Shown here: positions 36,930 through 48,910 of the stretch, piece after piece
How the letters are laid out: every line of letters starts with the position of its first letter
How positions within the stretch are numbered: position 1 is the stretch's first letter
Assembly (NCBI RefSeq): GCF_018873765.1
Contig: NC_057922.1
Span: forward strand, 12,909,563-12,973,562
DNA length: 64,000 nt
Reading direction: 5' to 3'
From: Telopea speciosissima
Taxonomy: Eukaryota; Streptophyta; Magnoliopsida; Proteales; Proteaceae
The notes under the pieces: model-generated
Told to the model about the DNA's origin: nothing
The model's database searches: none
Seen by the model: only the letters and a program-made list of their open reading frames with translations
Translations under genes and position numbers: made by a program

Positions 36930-37800
36930 ATTTTGACTTCAGTGATTTTAAAACGTGGGGCATCTTCCTCTCCATCTTTCTTATCTTTGAGCTCATTCTT
37001 GATCTCCTATTTTACCATCAGTTCAGAGCCATCATCTTCTTCACTGTTGATCCTCTTCTCAGAAACTGTGCTGTATATTTTTGGTTTTGGAGGAACAAAA
37101 ACCCTCTCCACCTGAACCAAAGCAAGCATCGGAGTACCAACAGGCTCATAGTTACGTAAGGGATCTCAAAGCTGCTCCAACAATGCTACTGTGAAGTTGT
37201 TGCCTAACAAACCACACCTTCTACCAGAACCTTTGCCCTGTTTCTTGTCTCCGTTCCATCCTCCAGTAACCAGGCCCATACTATTAGAATGATGGGCTGC
37301 AAGTATTTTAGAAGTTCACTCACTGATTGATCTTCATGAAAAATTCCAGAATCCGGCCTCATCCACTCATCCAGTGGATAGGCCCATTGATCCATCAACA
37401 TCATCCCCACCATCTTTGATGTCCACCAACTGTAATCCTGCAGCTCAATCCAAACCAAGAGACACACTGCTGTTGGCCCTCTTTCCTTCAAGAGCAGAGA
37501 TTTCCCCAATCAATTGAGGGCAGATGTTTGAAGTTGCATCTTCATCTGGCATGCCACTTTGTATACCCAAACCTTCTAGCAGAGGGCTTCAATCTTTCCT
37601 GCAACTCCACTGCCCCTTCCCCATCCTCTCTTTCTCCTGTCCCATAATTTCTTTATTGGCCAGAGAATCTCCCTTTCTACGGCTGGAACATGAACTGCCA
37701 GTGACTTCTCAAGCAGTAGTAAGGCAGGGCGGAGCTTGCTCATCTTTTCCATTCCTCCTCGAGTCACAATACAAATCTGAACCATCCATTTTACAGTTTT
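36930..37800 (-). pseudogene. PMI1 / PMI1-RELATED C-terminal pseudogene
   Basis: Read on the minus strand in three shifting frames, this region gives the C-terminal part of plant PLASTID MOVEMENT IMPAIRED1-type proteins. In order: LLEGLGIQSGMPDEDA and ICPQLIGEISALEGK (about 37590-37510), LDEWMRPDSG..HEDQSVSELLKYL (37370-37300), GLLGNNFTVALLEQL (37210-37160), YEPVGTPMLALVQVERVFVP (37155-37095) and EEDAPRFKITEV (36975-36940). PMI1 and its relatives are cytosolic, plasma-membrane-associated proteins with an N-terminal C2-type domain that help chloroplast and nuclear movement through actin. There are at least two frameshifts plus stops (before DPLRNYEP and after ELMVK). No N-terminal part or intron is seen. 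It may be a retrocopy or a gene fragment carried by transposition. Confidence 0.75.
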
Positions 37801-38081
37801 TTTAATCTAAACCATCTGTTCCCCCCCCCCCCTCAGAGTTGGGAGAGTGCATGGTATTGTCTAGAATACTTCTACACATGCATGGACATACATGAGATGC
37901 ATGCCAACACAAGGTGGGTATTTGATTGTATTAGACTCTAAAATTTGACACATGGCTAATCCTGACCATGTCCTCTCTACCCAACGGTTGGAATGGACAC
38001 ATCATCTGTCCACGTGGTAGCATGCATACCTTGTGACGTTTGGAAAAATAACAGACCCTCGTGACAATAATAATAATAATA

Positions 38082-38122
<41 letters not shown>

Positions 38123-39350
38123 TCTAGGTCCTCTAGTTCTTTCCCCCCTCTCAAGCATAGGTAATGAAATTACTATTGAAAGATAAAACCTAGAAGAAGA
38201 GGGACGAAAAATCCAGAGTTGCACTTTTATGCATTGTAGACTGATGATTTGGCAGTCAACATATTGGGTAAGTGGGTGATGCAATTTCGATAAGATCTAA
38301 TGGATCTCATTGGCCTGCGAGTAATGGGCCCACTAATGGAATGAAAGAGATCCCGATCTCACAATTAGATATGGGTTGATCTTAGATCTACCGGTCAGAT
38401 ATTAATCTGATGATGGATATGGCTAGATCTGAATCTAAATCTAAAAGTCAGAAAGAATAGAAAGAATAATCAGATCTGTTGGTCAGATTTTAAGAGAATA
38501 AATATCAGATCTGAATAATTAATTTTCAGAATAATAATCTGACATAAAATATCTAATTAATTTAATTTAACTGTCGATGGGTGAGTTGAGAGAAAATAAA
38601 AAGAGGGAAAAAAAAAGATCTCTTTCCTACAAAATAGGATTTGAAGTTTAAACATTAAACAAACTAATAGAAGAGAGAGACGAAAGGCTACTGATTAGAG
38701 TTTAAAGAGAGAAATAGGAGAAAAGGATGGGAGGAAATCTTCCTATGGTGGAGGGTGAGAAAGAGAAAAATAATGAGAGGAGAGGTAAGAAACTAAAGAA
38801 ATAATGAGAAAACCATGGGATGGGGAAGGAGAGAAGACATAAGGGAGAGAGAAATATAAACCGTGGGGAAGGACAGATGAGAGAGAAGAGGTACAAGAAA
38901 ATCTCTTACCAGATTGAGAAATAAAAGAACAGAGAGAGAAGTGTCAGCTCACAAGTTTCCAATCAAGCAATTCAATACAGTAATTCCAAATCATAGGAGA
39001 GGGGGTGATTACATAGTTGTAACTTTAAACCATTCCTAAATTGACTCTCATAAGGACTCTTCATTTTTCTCTTAATATAAATAAAGAACCAAAATTAATA
39101 ATCCAATATGGAGACAAGGTATGTTTGTTATACCTATCATGATTCCTTATGGAATAACCAATTCATAAGGGGTCAGGATGGGCTAAATAAAATAGATCTT
39201 TATTTATATTCCGCAATTTGGAAGATATTTATTTAATTTTAATTTAGGATGAACCAAAAGAGTTCTGCATCATGAACTTTGTATTGTACGCATTACTTAG
39301 AGGACTCTTATTCCAACCGGGGAGAACAGGCCATTCGACAGGAAGACTCA
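37800..39350. other. No recognisable gene; simple repeats
   Basis: Contains a 12-bp C tract near 37822 and purine-rich sequence at 38640-38940 (GAGAGAGA, GGAGAGAAG words). A segment at 37910-38040 is related, in inverted orientation, to 47755-47850 (both include a TTAGACTCTAAAATTTGACAC-type word), indicating a dispersed repeat. Confidence 0.4.
38085..38118. repeat. (TA)n microsatellite
   Basis: Uninterrupted TA dinucleotide run of about 17 units, directly followed by AAACTCTAGG. Confidence 0.95.
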
Positions 39351-39351
39351 A

Positions 39352-39649
39352 TATTGGAAACAAGCTATTGTACTGTCACTGTCAGAACTGTTTCTGTGAT
39401 GCTCGCAATGGATATGACTCCGATGTTGAATCTTGATAAAAAATAGGTAATATATATTAGAGTGGGGGATTCTTGCCATGTCGCATGGCCCCTGCACCAG
39501 TATTGGAAACAAGCTATTGTACTGTCACTGTCAGAACTGTTTCTGTGATGTTGGCAATGGCTATGACTCCGATTTTGAATCTTGATAAAAATAGGTAATA
39601 TATATTAGAATGGGGGATTCTTGCCAGGTCGCGTGGCCCCTGCACCAGC
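39352..39649. repeat. 149-bp tandem duplication
   Basis: Two adjacent copies (39352-39500 and 39501-39649) begin TATTGGAAACAAGC and end TGCACCAG. They differ at about ten positions, so the duplication is not new. The copy junction coincides with the start of a small MITE-like element in the second copy, suggesting the duplication included one end of that element. Confidence 0.85.
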
Positions 39650-39783
39650 ACAGGGCCAATGAGAGCACAGGCAGGGGAATCAAACGGGGTGGGTTTTGTA
39701 TTTCATAGGTGACGGGACCGTCATTTCGCCCCCTTCTGTGTCTTGGCGCAAGCTCCATGCGACCTGGCAGGGATCTTTTTCCC
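39613..39783. mobile_element. Small MITE-like element (GC-rich inverted ends)
   Basis: Left end GATTCTTGCCAGGTCGCGTGG pairs with right end CATGCGACCTGGCAGGGATC over about 17 bases. The interior (GGGCCAATGAGA... GGTCATTTC-type words) resembles 46620-46790, a second member. A partial third end (GATTCTTGCCATGTCGCATGG) lies at 39466-39490 within the first tandem copy. Confidence 0.55.
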
Positions 39784-39919
39784 TATATACTATAAATACT
39801 TCTAGATCCTCATCTATCAACAGAATAGGCTTACATGAACCAGACCAAGACCAGGCCCGGCCTTGGTCAGGGCCAGTCCTGCCCAAACAGAGCCACATAT
39901 TTCCACTTCTTCGATAAAC

Positions 39920-42900
39920 ACAGGTGACTACACTCAGTGTCAGGGTGGTTGCGTTGAGGTTTTGATAGTATTAGACTAACAATAATCAAGGCACAGGAAG
40001 CAGCAATATTGGCATGGAGACAGAGAAGGCGGCTCTGACACACTAATTTTCACTATCAGGTGCGCCAGTTGGACCGTTAGACAGGAAAAGTATACCATGA
40101 ATTAGTCATATATTTCTCAAGCTTTCTTGTTTACCTGATTTTGACAGGGGGCAAACTGTTGGACTCAAACTTGGCACTTGAGCACAAGAGGTTCTAGCAA
40201 GCCTACAAGTGAATTTGGGCCCCACCAGGTCCACTACGTGAAAGATATGGCTTACTTTATGTTCAGATGGAAGGTAATTCTGGTATTGTTGCTTCTGCGC
40301 ACACAATAATCAAATTTAGGTATATAATATTCTGATCTAATACATTTCCATACAATATGTAATGATTAACAGTCACTGATTACAGTCAGCATAATAATCA
40401 ATTTACAACCACCCCCAGGGCAACAGGAGGGAGGACAAAAAGAACCCACTGCAGTTTTCTAGAAGGACCAATGACACTCCATCACCTATTAGTGGAAAAT
40501 TTACAAATCTAGATGTACTGTTCTAACAGTTTTCTCTCTAATTACTTGTGAGAGAATTAGACTATTATATCAATTACCAAGAAAATGAGATAATGAGTTA
40601 ATGACACCATAGTGTTTGTAGAGGGACCAAGGTATATTCCATCCTATCCCTTGTTATTAGTTAGAAAATAATAAATGAAGAGTAGATGAGAGATAGAGTA
40701 CATTAAAATAGAATGAATAGAAGTCTTGAAGAACACCAATGAAGCCAAATTTAGGACAAAAAAGAAAAACTAAAAAAAGGCCCCAATAAAACAATAAGAA
40801 GCTATTCCGCAATACCATAACAAATGAGAATGCATGAAAATACATGACGTATTAACTTCAGCATAGTTAAATTTGAACAGGCCATGCTAATAATAAATTT
40901 CATGCAACTACAGCCAGAGCCTAATAGCGAGAAAGAATACTCCAATAAAATTAAAGGAAAGCATTTGTAGGATAAACAATGAATAATGTATAGAAACATA
41001 GGAAATATTTGAAAATACCTCAGGCTTTTCAATTGAAACACTAGGAGCATGGTGTTTTATGCAATAAATTTGCGAGCAGGATAAGCTGCAAAAACTACTC
41101 CAGCAAAATATAGAGGACTAAACTCATATCTTTGCCAAAGAAATTAAGGGCTACTCCATCAGTGGTCAATCTTCCCTCACAATATTGTCAAGACAAGTCA
41201 GGAGTCTGTCATATATTTATGTACCAAACTTTTTAAGTCACGAACGCAATGCAACCATCAAAAGGAAACAACCTGTTCACTTGTTCAGGCACATAGACAC
41301 TTGATTCACAAAATAAATTTCAGAAAAAAATATATATATTACCTCTGTATTGTTGTTCTGTGATGCCTGCCTCCTAGAAGTCGAAAAATAACTTTCCTGA
41401 CAGAAAAATATTTTCAGTAGCTAAATAATTCCAAGAAAACATGAACTATATATCAAGTTCAATGCTCAAATGATTGGACAAGCCAAGATCAGCTCCAGTA
41501 AATGCTGTAACACTTCAGCTAAAGGCAAATTTTAAATAAATAAGAGAATGAATGAGTTTATCATGCAACTTTAGGAGAAAAGATAGTTAAAATTACCATT
41601 ACCTGTGAATCTCTTCCTCTTGTCTGCAAACTTTCTTTTTTCCTATTTTTCCCCTTCATGGAGGGAAGACAAGGAGGTGCCAATGCCAACCCCCTCCCCA
41701 GTTCCAAAAAAAACGAGAGAGAGAAATGATCAAGCTGGAAAGTCAGATCACCTTGTACAACTAAGAATTTGCTACTCCATATTTGAATAGCTCATTCACC
41801 CGTCAACTCATTGATCATCGTATCCACAGGAACAAGGAGATCATAAAGGATGCTAAAGTTCCAGTTCTTTGATCAGATGAAGAAGCCTCCAAGAACCACT
41901 GAACCCCATCATAATTTGTACATATTCTTCCTCCCAATGAGACAACCATTGTTTGTCGATCGCAAAATGGATAATCAGCTGCTTTTCTTTTTCAGATTTT
42001 TTTGCTTCATGGGTCTAAGTTTCTCAGACCCCATGGTGTGAAAGTCAATTGCTTCTGTATAAAAAGGTTACCTCATTAACGGTTACCCCGAATTTATGCA
42101 TCCTGCAAGGAACTTGAATCAAGTGTGGGCTTCTTCTACTCATTAGTATAGTTTTTATTGACTAAAGAAACTCAACACTTGAGGATTCAGAAGAAAATGG
42201 TGTCAGGGTGATGGAGGAGGCATTTTAAACAGCAAATAATGAAACTCAACACTTGAGGATTCAGAAGAAAATGGTGTCAGGGTGATGGAGGAGGCATTTT
42301 AAACAGCAAATAATGATAGTTGAACCAAGTATTACACTATACAGACTCTAACCGACGAAAATGAAAACCTTCAAAGGAATATTTAGCAAATAGTGCTCCC
42401 AATATCTATTGATGAAAGAAGAATAGCAAGCAGCAAGTAATACGTGAGCACTCAAAAAGCCCATCGCTAAGAAATTAGTACAACAGCAGATTTTCTATAG
42501 AACATAGAACAGGCATTTAAATATCCGTAGCTGTGAATTATCTAGACCCCATGACTTAGTTTGTGCCTACCACAGTCCTGCTCTAGACTTACAAGGTGAA
42601 AAAAAAAGGAATCAACCATACTGAACAATGCACATACAATTCTTAGTCATTTGTTTCCCCGTAAAAATATCACCGGAGCAAGGTACCACATGAAGCGGAT
42701 GGAGTGCACTTTTTTCCCCTCTTTTTTCAGTGGTATCAGGTACGAGACATTTTTGTGTCCAAATAATTGTTGGGGAAAACTGAATCTCGACACCTTTTCA
42801 TTTTCCTTTCTATGATGAAGCTAAGTTCGTTCTTAAGGCTTTAGAAATAATCATGACCCAGCTCTTTTTTGCCAAGTAACAACAAAAACGAGTTCTCCCC

Positions 42901-43740
42901 AGAGCACATACTAACCTAACACAGTTCTTTCCACCGATTGAATATTTAGGTAGGTTACTTTCACATCATACATTCAACAGAAAAGAATAAAAAAAATCCA
43001 TGGAATTTAACACCCATAAGATAGCTGAGTATTGACATGTTTACATTACAGTTGGTAAATACCACATGAACATAAAAGCGACCAATTCAGAACATTCAGG
43101 TTCTCAATATAACTGTGTTGGGATACTCGTACTAAATAATTAGAAAGGCCCACAGTAGCAATGGAACCGGAGAAAGTATAAAGTATACAAAAAAGACAGT
43201 TATCACCTAAAACAATTTGGGATTATAAGGTGTAGTTAAAATTGAGACTCCAATCAATTATCAGTTTTGATATTACATACACCGCAACACTGCCATCCTT
43301 ACATGATTTGATTTTACCTTTTACCATGCTACACAACAATATTCCTGCAAAACTGGTTTTAATTTCCTCTTCATTTGCTGTAAATTACAGAAAGCTCAAG
43401 ATCTGCAGTGATGGCGGAAGACAACCAACACAAATGCCAAACATACAACAGTGCAACCAAACATGGGTAAATTCTTTTGAGATACCCTTCTGAGTGGCTG
43501 CTGTCAAATGTATTCCTGGTTGAGTATGGCCCTGCAGCAGGAGATTACAAGGACTTCCTGCTCCAATCCCCAGTTCATTTTGGAAGGGACAGAACTTCAT
43601 AGCAGGGAGCTAATCTGGTTCAACGCCATAACGGCGCAGACACAGTATTGATGGTGTCTGTAAACAATTGTTAAGCCCCTTGAACCAGTAGGGCTTACCC
43701 AACCACAGCTTTGGAGAAACAAAAGTTTTCCTTGGATGTT
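39920..43740. other. No recognisable gene
   Basis: About 3.8 kb between the MITE and the 3' end of the ADA1-like gene. Only short frames, no domain, no exon chain. The last few hundred bases are probably the 3'UTR of the ADA1-like gene. Apart from the 74-bp duplication listed separately I see nothing distinctive. Confidence 0.5.
42167..42314. repeat. Perfect 74-bp tandem duplication
   Basis: Units 42167-42240 and 42241-42314 are identical as read, starting GAAACTCAACACTTGAGG and ending AACAGCAAATAAT. Identity over the full unit implies a very recent duplication or an assembly artefact. Confidence 0.97.
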
Positions 43741-45036
43741 TTATTCCTCGACCGAGTGCATACAAATTTTCTCCAGTAGCAAAGGCCAGTCTTCTCCGAG
43801 TTGCTGTGGATTTAGCCCCATTGCAACTTTGAAATCAAGCAAAGATATTGGACAACAGCTTCTCTGTTCTTGGCCACCTTCCAGAGGCCCACTGCTACTT
43901 TGCATCTGTGACTGACTACCCAGCCAGATGCCATTAATGACTTTACCCTGAGGTTGTTTCTTGTAGACAGATTGCACTGATGGCTCATGTCCAGATCTTG
44001 CTCCTACTAGCTCAATGCAAGACCTGATCAATCGCTTCAGATATGCATCCAACCCATTATTTAACAAATTAGCAGAGTCTGTTGACACGCCTTCAAGGCC
44101 CTGTGTTCCTGCAATCCGCTCCATTCGTTTCCTCAATGTATCAGTATCAGATAATCCACCACTGTCATAATAACTAGCAAAACTACTGCTTGGCACCGGC
44201 TGAGCCCTGCGGGCCCCACCTATACTAGCGGGGCAAAATGGAATTCCGAGCGGAGCCGTAAGTGGACTTCTAGTGGAGCTGGAGATGTTGGCCTGCTCCA
44301 CCTCTTCCCCATCTTCGACAGCAACTACTTCAAGCTGACCTTTGCTATGTACAGAAACCAGATCATCCTGTGATCTCTTTATTCTTGGTTTTTTAATAGG
44401 ACGCTGAAGCGAAACCTCCCGCTCATTTTCAGGCTGCTCCGCAAGGCCCTGGTGATGATGGACAGGCCTCTGGAAATCACATGGATACAAATCCCCATTT
44501 TCCATGATAACCTTGATGCTTTCATCTGTATTGATAGATTGTTGAGAAGGAAACTCCACCTTCCCATTGGGTCCAAGAAGACTTGGCCGATCTTTAAGCT
44601 TCCTTTCTCGAATGCCAGACATGCCCTTTCGGGGCACATTTGCTGGAACATCCCCATTTGACCAAATTACCGGAGTCGGCGAATGAGTTGGAGTTGGTGG
44701 GGGCCCACTTTGCTTATACCCATCTTCTCTTGGAGGAGATTTCTTTCCAGCTGTTACAGCAGACTTCCGGACTTCCTTCTCGTTAACTGATGGTGGGACC
44801 TTCGAATGACAAACATTCTTCAGAATTGAACGTATCAACTGGTTGTGGAGAGGGAGATTCTCCCTCCCAAGAGTTCGATAACATAGCTTATCAAATTCCC
44901 CCTTACTTAACTTAAGGCTCAATAGCCCATTCAAATAATGGAAGTAAAGCTTTGACCTCTCTGGGCCAAGCTTCTTCACTATCTGTGCCTTCAAGTCAGC
45001 AAGATTGATCCGCGAGTGCTGCTGTGAAGGTTGCAT
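43741..45036 (-). CDS. ADA1: ADA1/HFI1-like SAGA co-activator subunit (SAGA-Tad1 family)
   Basis: A single coding exon of 431 residues. I chose the ATG at 45036 (MQPSQQHSRINLADLKAQIV) because the family starts there; an in-frame ATG at 45078 would add 14 residues. Residues 1-80 form the conserved N-terminal block (KLGPERSKLYFHYLNGLLS, GEFDKLCYRTLGRENLPLHN, LIRSILKN). A long Pro/Ser-rich, low-complexity middle carries a basic KKPRIKR run near residue 220, a likely nuclear signal. The C-terminal half has RKRMERIAGTQGLEGV, the histone-fold-like segment NGLDAYLKRLIRSCIELVG (where human/yeast relatives pair with TAF12), and the final ISLLDFKVAMGLNPQQLGED. The family holds together the core of the SAGA histone-acetyltransferase complex. 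Upstream DNA (to about 45800) looks like a long 5'UTR with an intron. Confidence 0.93.
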   Translation of the reverse strand: MQPSQQHSRINLADLKAQIVKKLGPERSKLYFHYLNGLLSLKLSKGEFDKLCYRTLGRENLPLHNQLIRSILKNVCHSKVPPSVNEKEVRKSAVTAGKKSPPREDGYKQSGPPPTPTHSPTPVIWSNGDVPANVPRKGMSGIRERKLKDRPSLLGPNGKVEFPSQQSINTDESIKVIMENGDLYPCDFQRPVHHHQGLAEQPENEREVSLQRPIKKPRIKRSQDDLVSVHSKGQLEVVAVEDGEEVEQANISSSTRSPLTAPLGIPFCPASIGGARRAQPVPSSSFASYYDSGGLSDTDTLRKRMERIAGTQGLEGVSTDSANLLNNGLDAYLKRLIRSCIELVGARSGHEPSVQSVYKKQPQGKVINGIWLGSQSQMQSSSGPLEGGQEQRSCCPISLLDFKVAMGLNPQQLGEDWPLLLEKICMHSVEE

Positions 45037-46080
45037 TCTCAAAACATAGGGTCCATATAAGACTTCCAGAATCACCAATTGTCCTTATTGCAACACAAAA
45101 CCGAGATACCCCAATTATTGCCAATTGAATTAGGGTTTGCTTCCTTTCCAACAGCGCCTCCTGCACACACCTGAACCTGGATTTAATTCCACCACGTGCA
45201 GACCAGACAATGCAGACACGAATCTCATCTTCAAGAACAGTAACCCTAGAAAACAGAAAACAAAGCCTTCAAATAGAGATCTCAGTGACTTCCGAACTTA
45301 CTCAACTCAATCCCTCCAAACCCCTGAAAACTCAAAATTTTCAAATTCCGATCCGTTAAAATAAAAACCCTAACTTGAAATCACCAAAAACCCCGGTTCA
45401 AAAATTACACGTTACAAATTCCCTCCCATTTTCAACCACGCAAAAACCCTGAAAAACACCTCCCTGTAAGTCGAGAAAACCCCCATTCCATCGTAATTCA
45501 AAAAGTAAAGAGTACCCAAATTCTCTCTCTGCTCTGAGATCACGAAGCTGAACAAAACGTAAAACGATAAGGATTTGAGTTGGAAGTAAGTTCGATGGTC
45601 AGACCGTAAGTTCAAAATTTTTGCAGAAAAAATAATAAACAATACAGAGAACCGAAAGAAAGATTTTTAAGCTTCAGAGAGATGGAAGTAATTGAGAATA
45701 TAAGAAATCGTATCCGACCTTTTCAAGCTTCTTCTGTGAGTAAGATAGATTGAGATTCAGGGTTCGCATCTACAGAGACTTGCTTTGATTCCTCGTATGT
45801 TCCTTCGATTGCTCTTTATTCGATTTCGCTCCCGAGCTTCCTTATCTCTGTCCCTCTCTCTCTCTCTCTGCTTCTGCTTTTAATTTTACTTTTATTCTCT
45901 CTCCCTCTCTCTGTAGATATATTTCTCGCGCTCTTCTCAGAATTAGATTGCACCCTCGATCGCTGCAAGTACTCTCTCTCTCTCTCTCTCTCTCTCTCGT
46001 TTTTCTTCCCTTTCTCTCTCTTCGCTCTACGAGTCTTTCTTTTCTTTTTAGTTTTTTCAAATATTTTATTCGTTTGTTTG
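45037..46080 (-). promoter_or_regulatory. 5'UTR and promoter region of the ADA1-like gene
   Basis: The minus-strand sequence upstream of the start contains a candidate UTR donor AAAAG/GTCGGATA near 45718, with acceptor-like AG sites near 45090-45110, so a 5'UTR intron is likely. Further upstream is a GA-rich stretch on the coding strand including the microsatellite at 45971-45998. GA-rich promoter tracts are common near plant transcription starts. The start site itself is not determined. Confidence 0.45.
45971..45998. repeat. (CT)n microsatellite upstream of the ADA1-like gene
   Basis: About 13 uninterrupted CT units (GA on the coding strand), with further interrupted CT runs at 45850-45920 and 46005-46020. 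Confidence 0.95.
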
Positions 46081-46619
46081 AGACTTAATGTAATTCGATA
46101 ATGGTTTATTGGGTAGACCATGTTGGGTGAACAGGTTGGACCGGAAGCTTTTGAGGTCCAATATGAAATCTAATTTTATTTGCTAAACCCTTGGAAGAAC
46201 AATCATATACGAAAGGTGATTGGCTAAACCATCGTGTTTATATGTTTCTTTTGTTTTGTTGCATTAAATATAGATTGATTAGTCGATTAGTCGGTCCGGT
46301 CATTGGTGGTGGTTTGGTTCTTGGTTGATATTGAAACCATGATTACACAAACCATATTCATTATGGATAATTTTCTAACGATTTTCTCTTTCTAGTAATT
46401 TACTTGTACATTGGCTTGTTTTTTGAACTATCTCTCTATCTTTTGTATACTAGTTGACATGGCAAGATTGTCTAGTAAATTAAGGGGTATTACCTATTAT
46501 TAATAGTACATATTATTTTGTGCATTGAAGAATTTGTTGGATATTGGCTGAAAACTATTTACATACCTTTTAAAACAAGATTTGAGGAAATTTTAAATTT
46601 ATTTTAAGGGAGAGTTTTT

Positions 46620-46790
46620 TGTTTAGGAGTGCTGCTCTTGTGCCAGCACGGGGCCAATGGGAATGCATGTGGAAGCATTAACAGGTGTGAGATTTTTTAC
46701 TTTCCTTAAGAGCAAGATGGTCATTTCATAGGGGACTGAATCTGGACACAAAAGCTACATTCTCAGACAGAGTCAATTTTCCCTAATTTT
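46620..46790. repeat. Relative of the 39613-39783 MITE-like element
   Basis: Shares CCAGCACGGGGCCAATGGGA and GGTCATTTCATAGG words, in the same order and spacing, with the element at 39613. Ends are not well defined. Confidence 0.4.
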
Positions 46791-46799
46791 AATTAACAA

Positions 46800-47527
46800 T
46801 GTTTTCATGGAGTTCGGTATGAAAATATGAGTCAAAGGCTAGTAATCGTAGCTTCTAAAAAGGAATATGAAATAATTTTTTGATAAATTTAGTAAAAATA
46901 TAAGACAGAATTTGAAGATTAATTTAGTATAAAACTAAGGAGATGTATTGCTTAAATTAAATGAAATATCTCATCTGAAAATGAACAAGGTAGGAAATCT
47001 ATAGACAACTAGGATTCATAATGCGTATTAATGTTTATTAACTGAAAAGAAAAGGAATATTGTTAATGTCTTGATGAACATGTTGGGAATACAATATTAC
47101 AATATCCAAATTATTGATCATTACACAGAATATTTTTTATTATTATCATACGATTATAGACTCAAATATAATAAAAATATATATTAAAATCTGAAATTTT
47201 GAAATAAACCAAATTTATTTTAATTATAGAAATTATATTTCATAGCCCCGTTTTGAAAAGACTTCCTAAAGATATAATTCACTATTTTGATCCACATCTA
47301 CAAATGATGTCAAAATTCTGACAATATCTTGCAACTATTTTGCTTGAGAGTTATGTAATCGATAAAGGTTTAGAATTGTTACATGTTAATTTTCAAGGCT
47401 TAATTCAATCAAATACCCATAAACCTTGATTTTTAAAGTTTTATTTTTTCTATATAGAAAAATTTCCGATTAGGTTGAAACTTGGTGTGTGAAAAGAGAC
47501 CTAGGCATCTACCTATCCACTCTACCA
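46800..47527. other. No recognisable gene
   Basis: Very AT-rich intergenic sequence with no long frame and no family resemblance. Confidence 0.5.
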
Positions 47528-48286
47528 CACTACAAAATTTAGGGCAATTTAGGTATTGCTTCCTAAGTGGACTGTTTAGGGAACCTTTACCCTTTTAACA
47601 TCTGGCTATCTCTAGTTTGGCACCCAAGTTTTGCCATGTGTATGGGTAATGTGGTAACTGTGACCATATTTTATCATGGGTTGGCCTTAATAAAGCACAT
47701 CAAGGTGACCTATCTCACTGTGACACATGAAATGATGTTGCAGCAATTTAACTATTGGATAGTTAATACATGTCTTGGATTAGCCAAGTGTCAAATTTTA
47801 GAGTCTAATTCAGTCAAATACCCTTATGTGTATTGCCATACATCCTAACGTGTGACAATGCATGCTTATAGTGTTCCAATCACTAATATGCACACTCCCA
47901 TAGTCCTATTTTTCAAACCCTTTTTTGCCACATGCAAAACTCTGTTTAGGCTGAAATTTTATCATGGGTTCTATAGTCCACAAAATTTAAGCTATATTGT
48001 CGAGAGACTATAATCTATCAAAAAATACTCCAACTTGATCTTGGTGATATCAAACACATATACTTAGGTGTCAATCCAATACTTGGATACATTGGTGATG
48101 ACCTAAAGGATAGTCATGATGGTTTTGAGAATACTAACATATGTTTTTTAGTGTGAAAAAAGGTTAATATACTCCCATAAAACGCTGATGGAGTTTAATT
48201 TAATATGCAATCATCAAGCCTGAACTTAATTGGATGTCAAGCAAGCAATCATTTGAAGAGCAATATGGAAGCCGATAGTCGCATTA

Positions 48287-48656
48287 TATAGAGCTTCACC
48301 AAGCCATGGTTATTCAGAAATTGATAAATACTAATGAGTTAGAAGGAACTCACGCATTGGTCGTGTTGGGGAGGTGGAGGACAACAGGAGTACATGGGGA
48401 GTTGCAGGGGTGGGACTGAGGAGTTGAAGTTGGTTGAGGGTTGAGCTCCAAGGGATGGGGGTTGTTGGGTTATAGAGCTTCACCAAGCCATGGTTATTCA
48501 GAAATTGATAAATACTAATGAGTTAGATGGAACTCGCGCATTGGGTTGTGTTGGGGAGGTGGAGGACAACAGGGGTATCGGGGAGTTGCAAGGGTGAGGC
48601 TGAGGAGTTGAAGTGGGTTGAGGGTTGAGCTCCAAGGGATGGGGGTTGTTGGGTTA
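48287..48656. repeat. 184-bp tandem duplication
   Basis: Units 48287-48470 and 48471-48656 start TATAGAGCTTCACCAAGCC and end GGGGGTTGTTGGGTTA. They differ at about a dozen positions. They lead into the G-rich block that follows. Confidence 0.9.
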
Positions 48657-48910
48657 GGGGAGGCGGGGATGGCTGGGTTGGGGGAGGCAGGGTGGGTGGG
48701 AGGGAAGTTGCAGGGATAGGGTTAGGGAGTTGAAGGGGGAGGGGTTGGGGTGGGGTTGAGAGTGGATGGGTTGGGAGAGTTGGGGGCTGCAGGGGTGGGC
48801 GGGAGTTATAGGGGCAGGACTAGGGAGGGACGCGAGGGTTGTGGGTGGGGGTGGCGGCGGTGATGGTCCTGAGAGATTGGGAGTTGGGTGGGGGCAAGAT
48901 GGGGGAAGTG
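48657..48910. repeat. G-rich low-complexity block
   Basis: Words GGGTGGGAGGG, GTTGCAGGG and GGGGTTGGGGTGGGG recur. The minus-strand frame of 92 codons here (proline/serine repeats) reflects composition only. Similar to 6550-6850. Confidence 0.65.

Noticed and set aside
45816..46121. 101-codon Arg/Glu-rich minus-strand frame upstream of the ADA1-like gene
   Set aside because: Translation of the (GA)n microsatellite and flanks in the promoter; no start context related to the gene.
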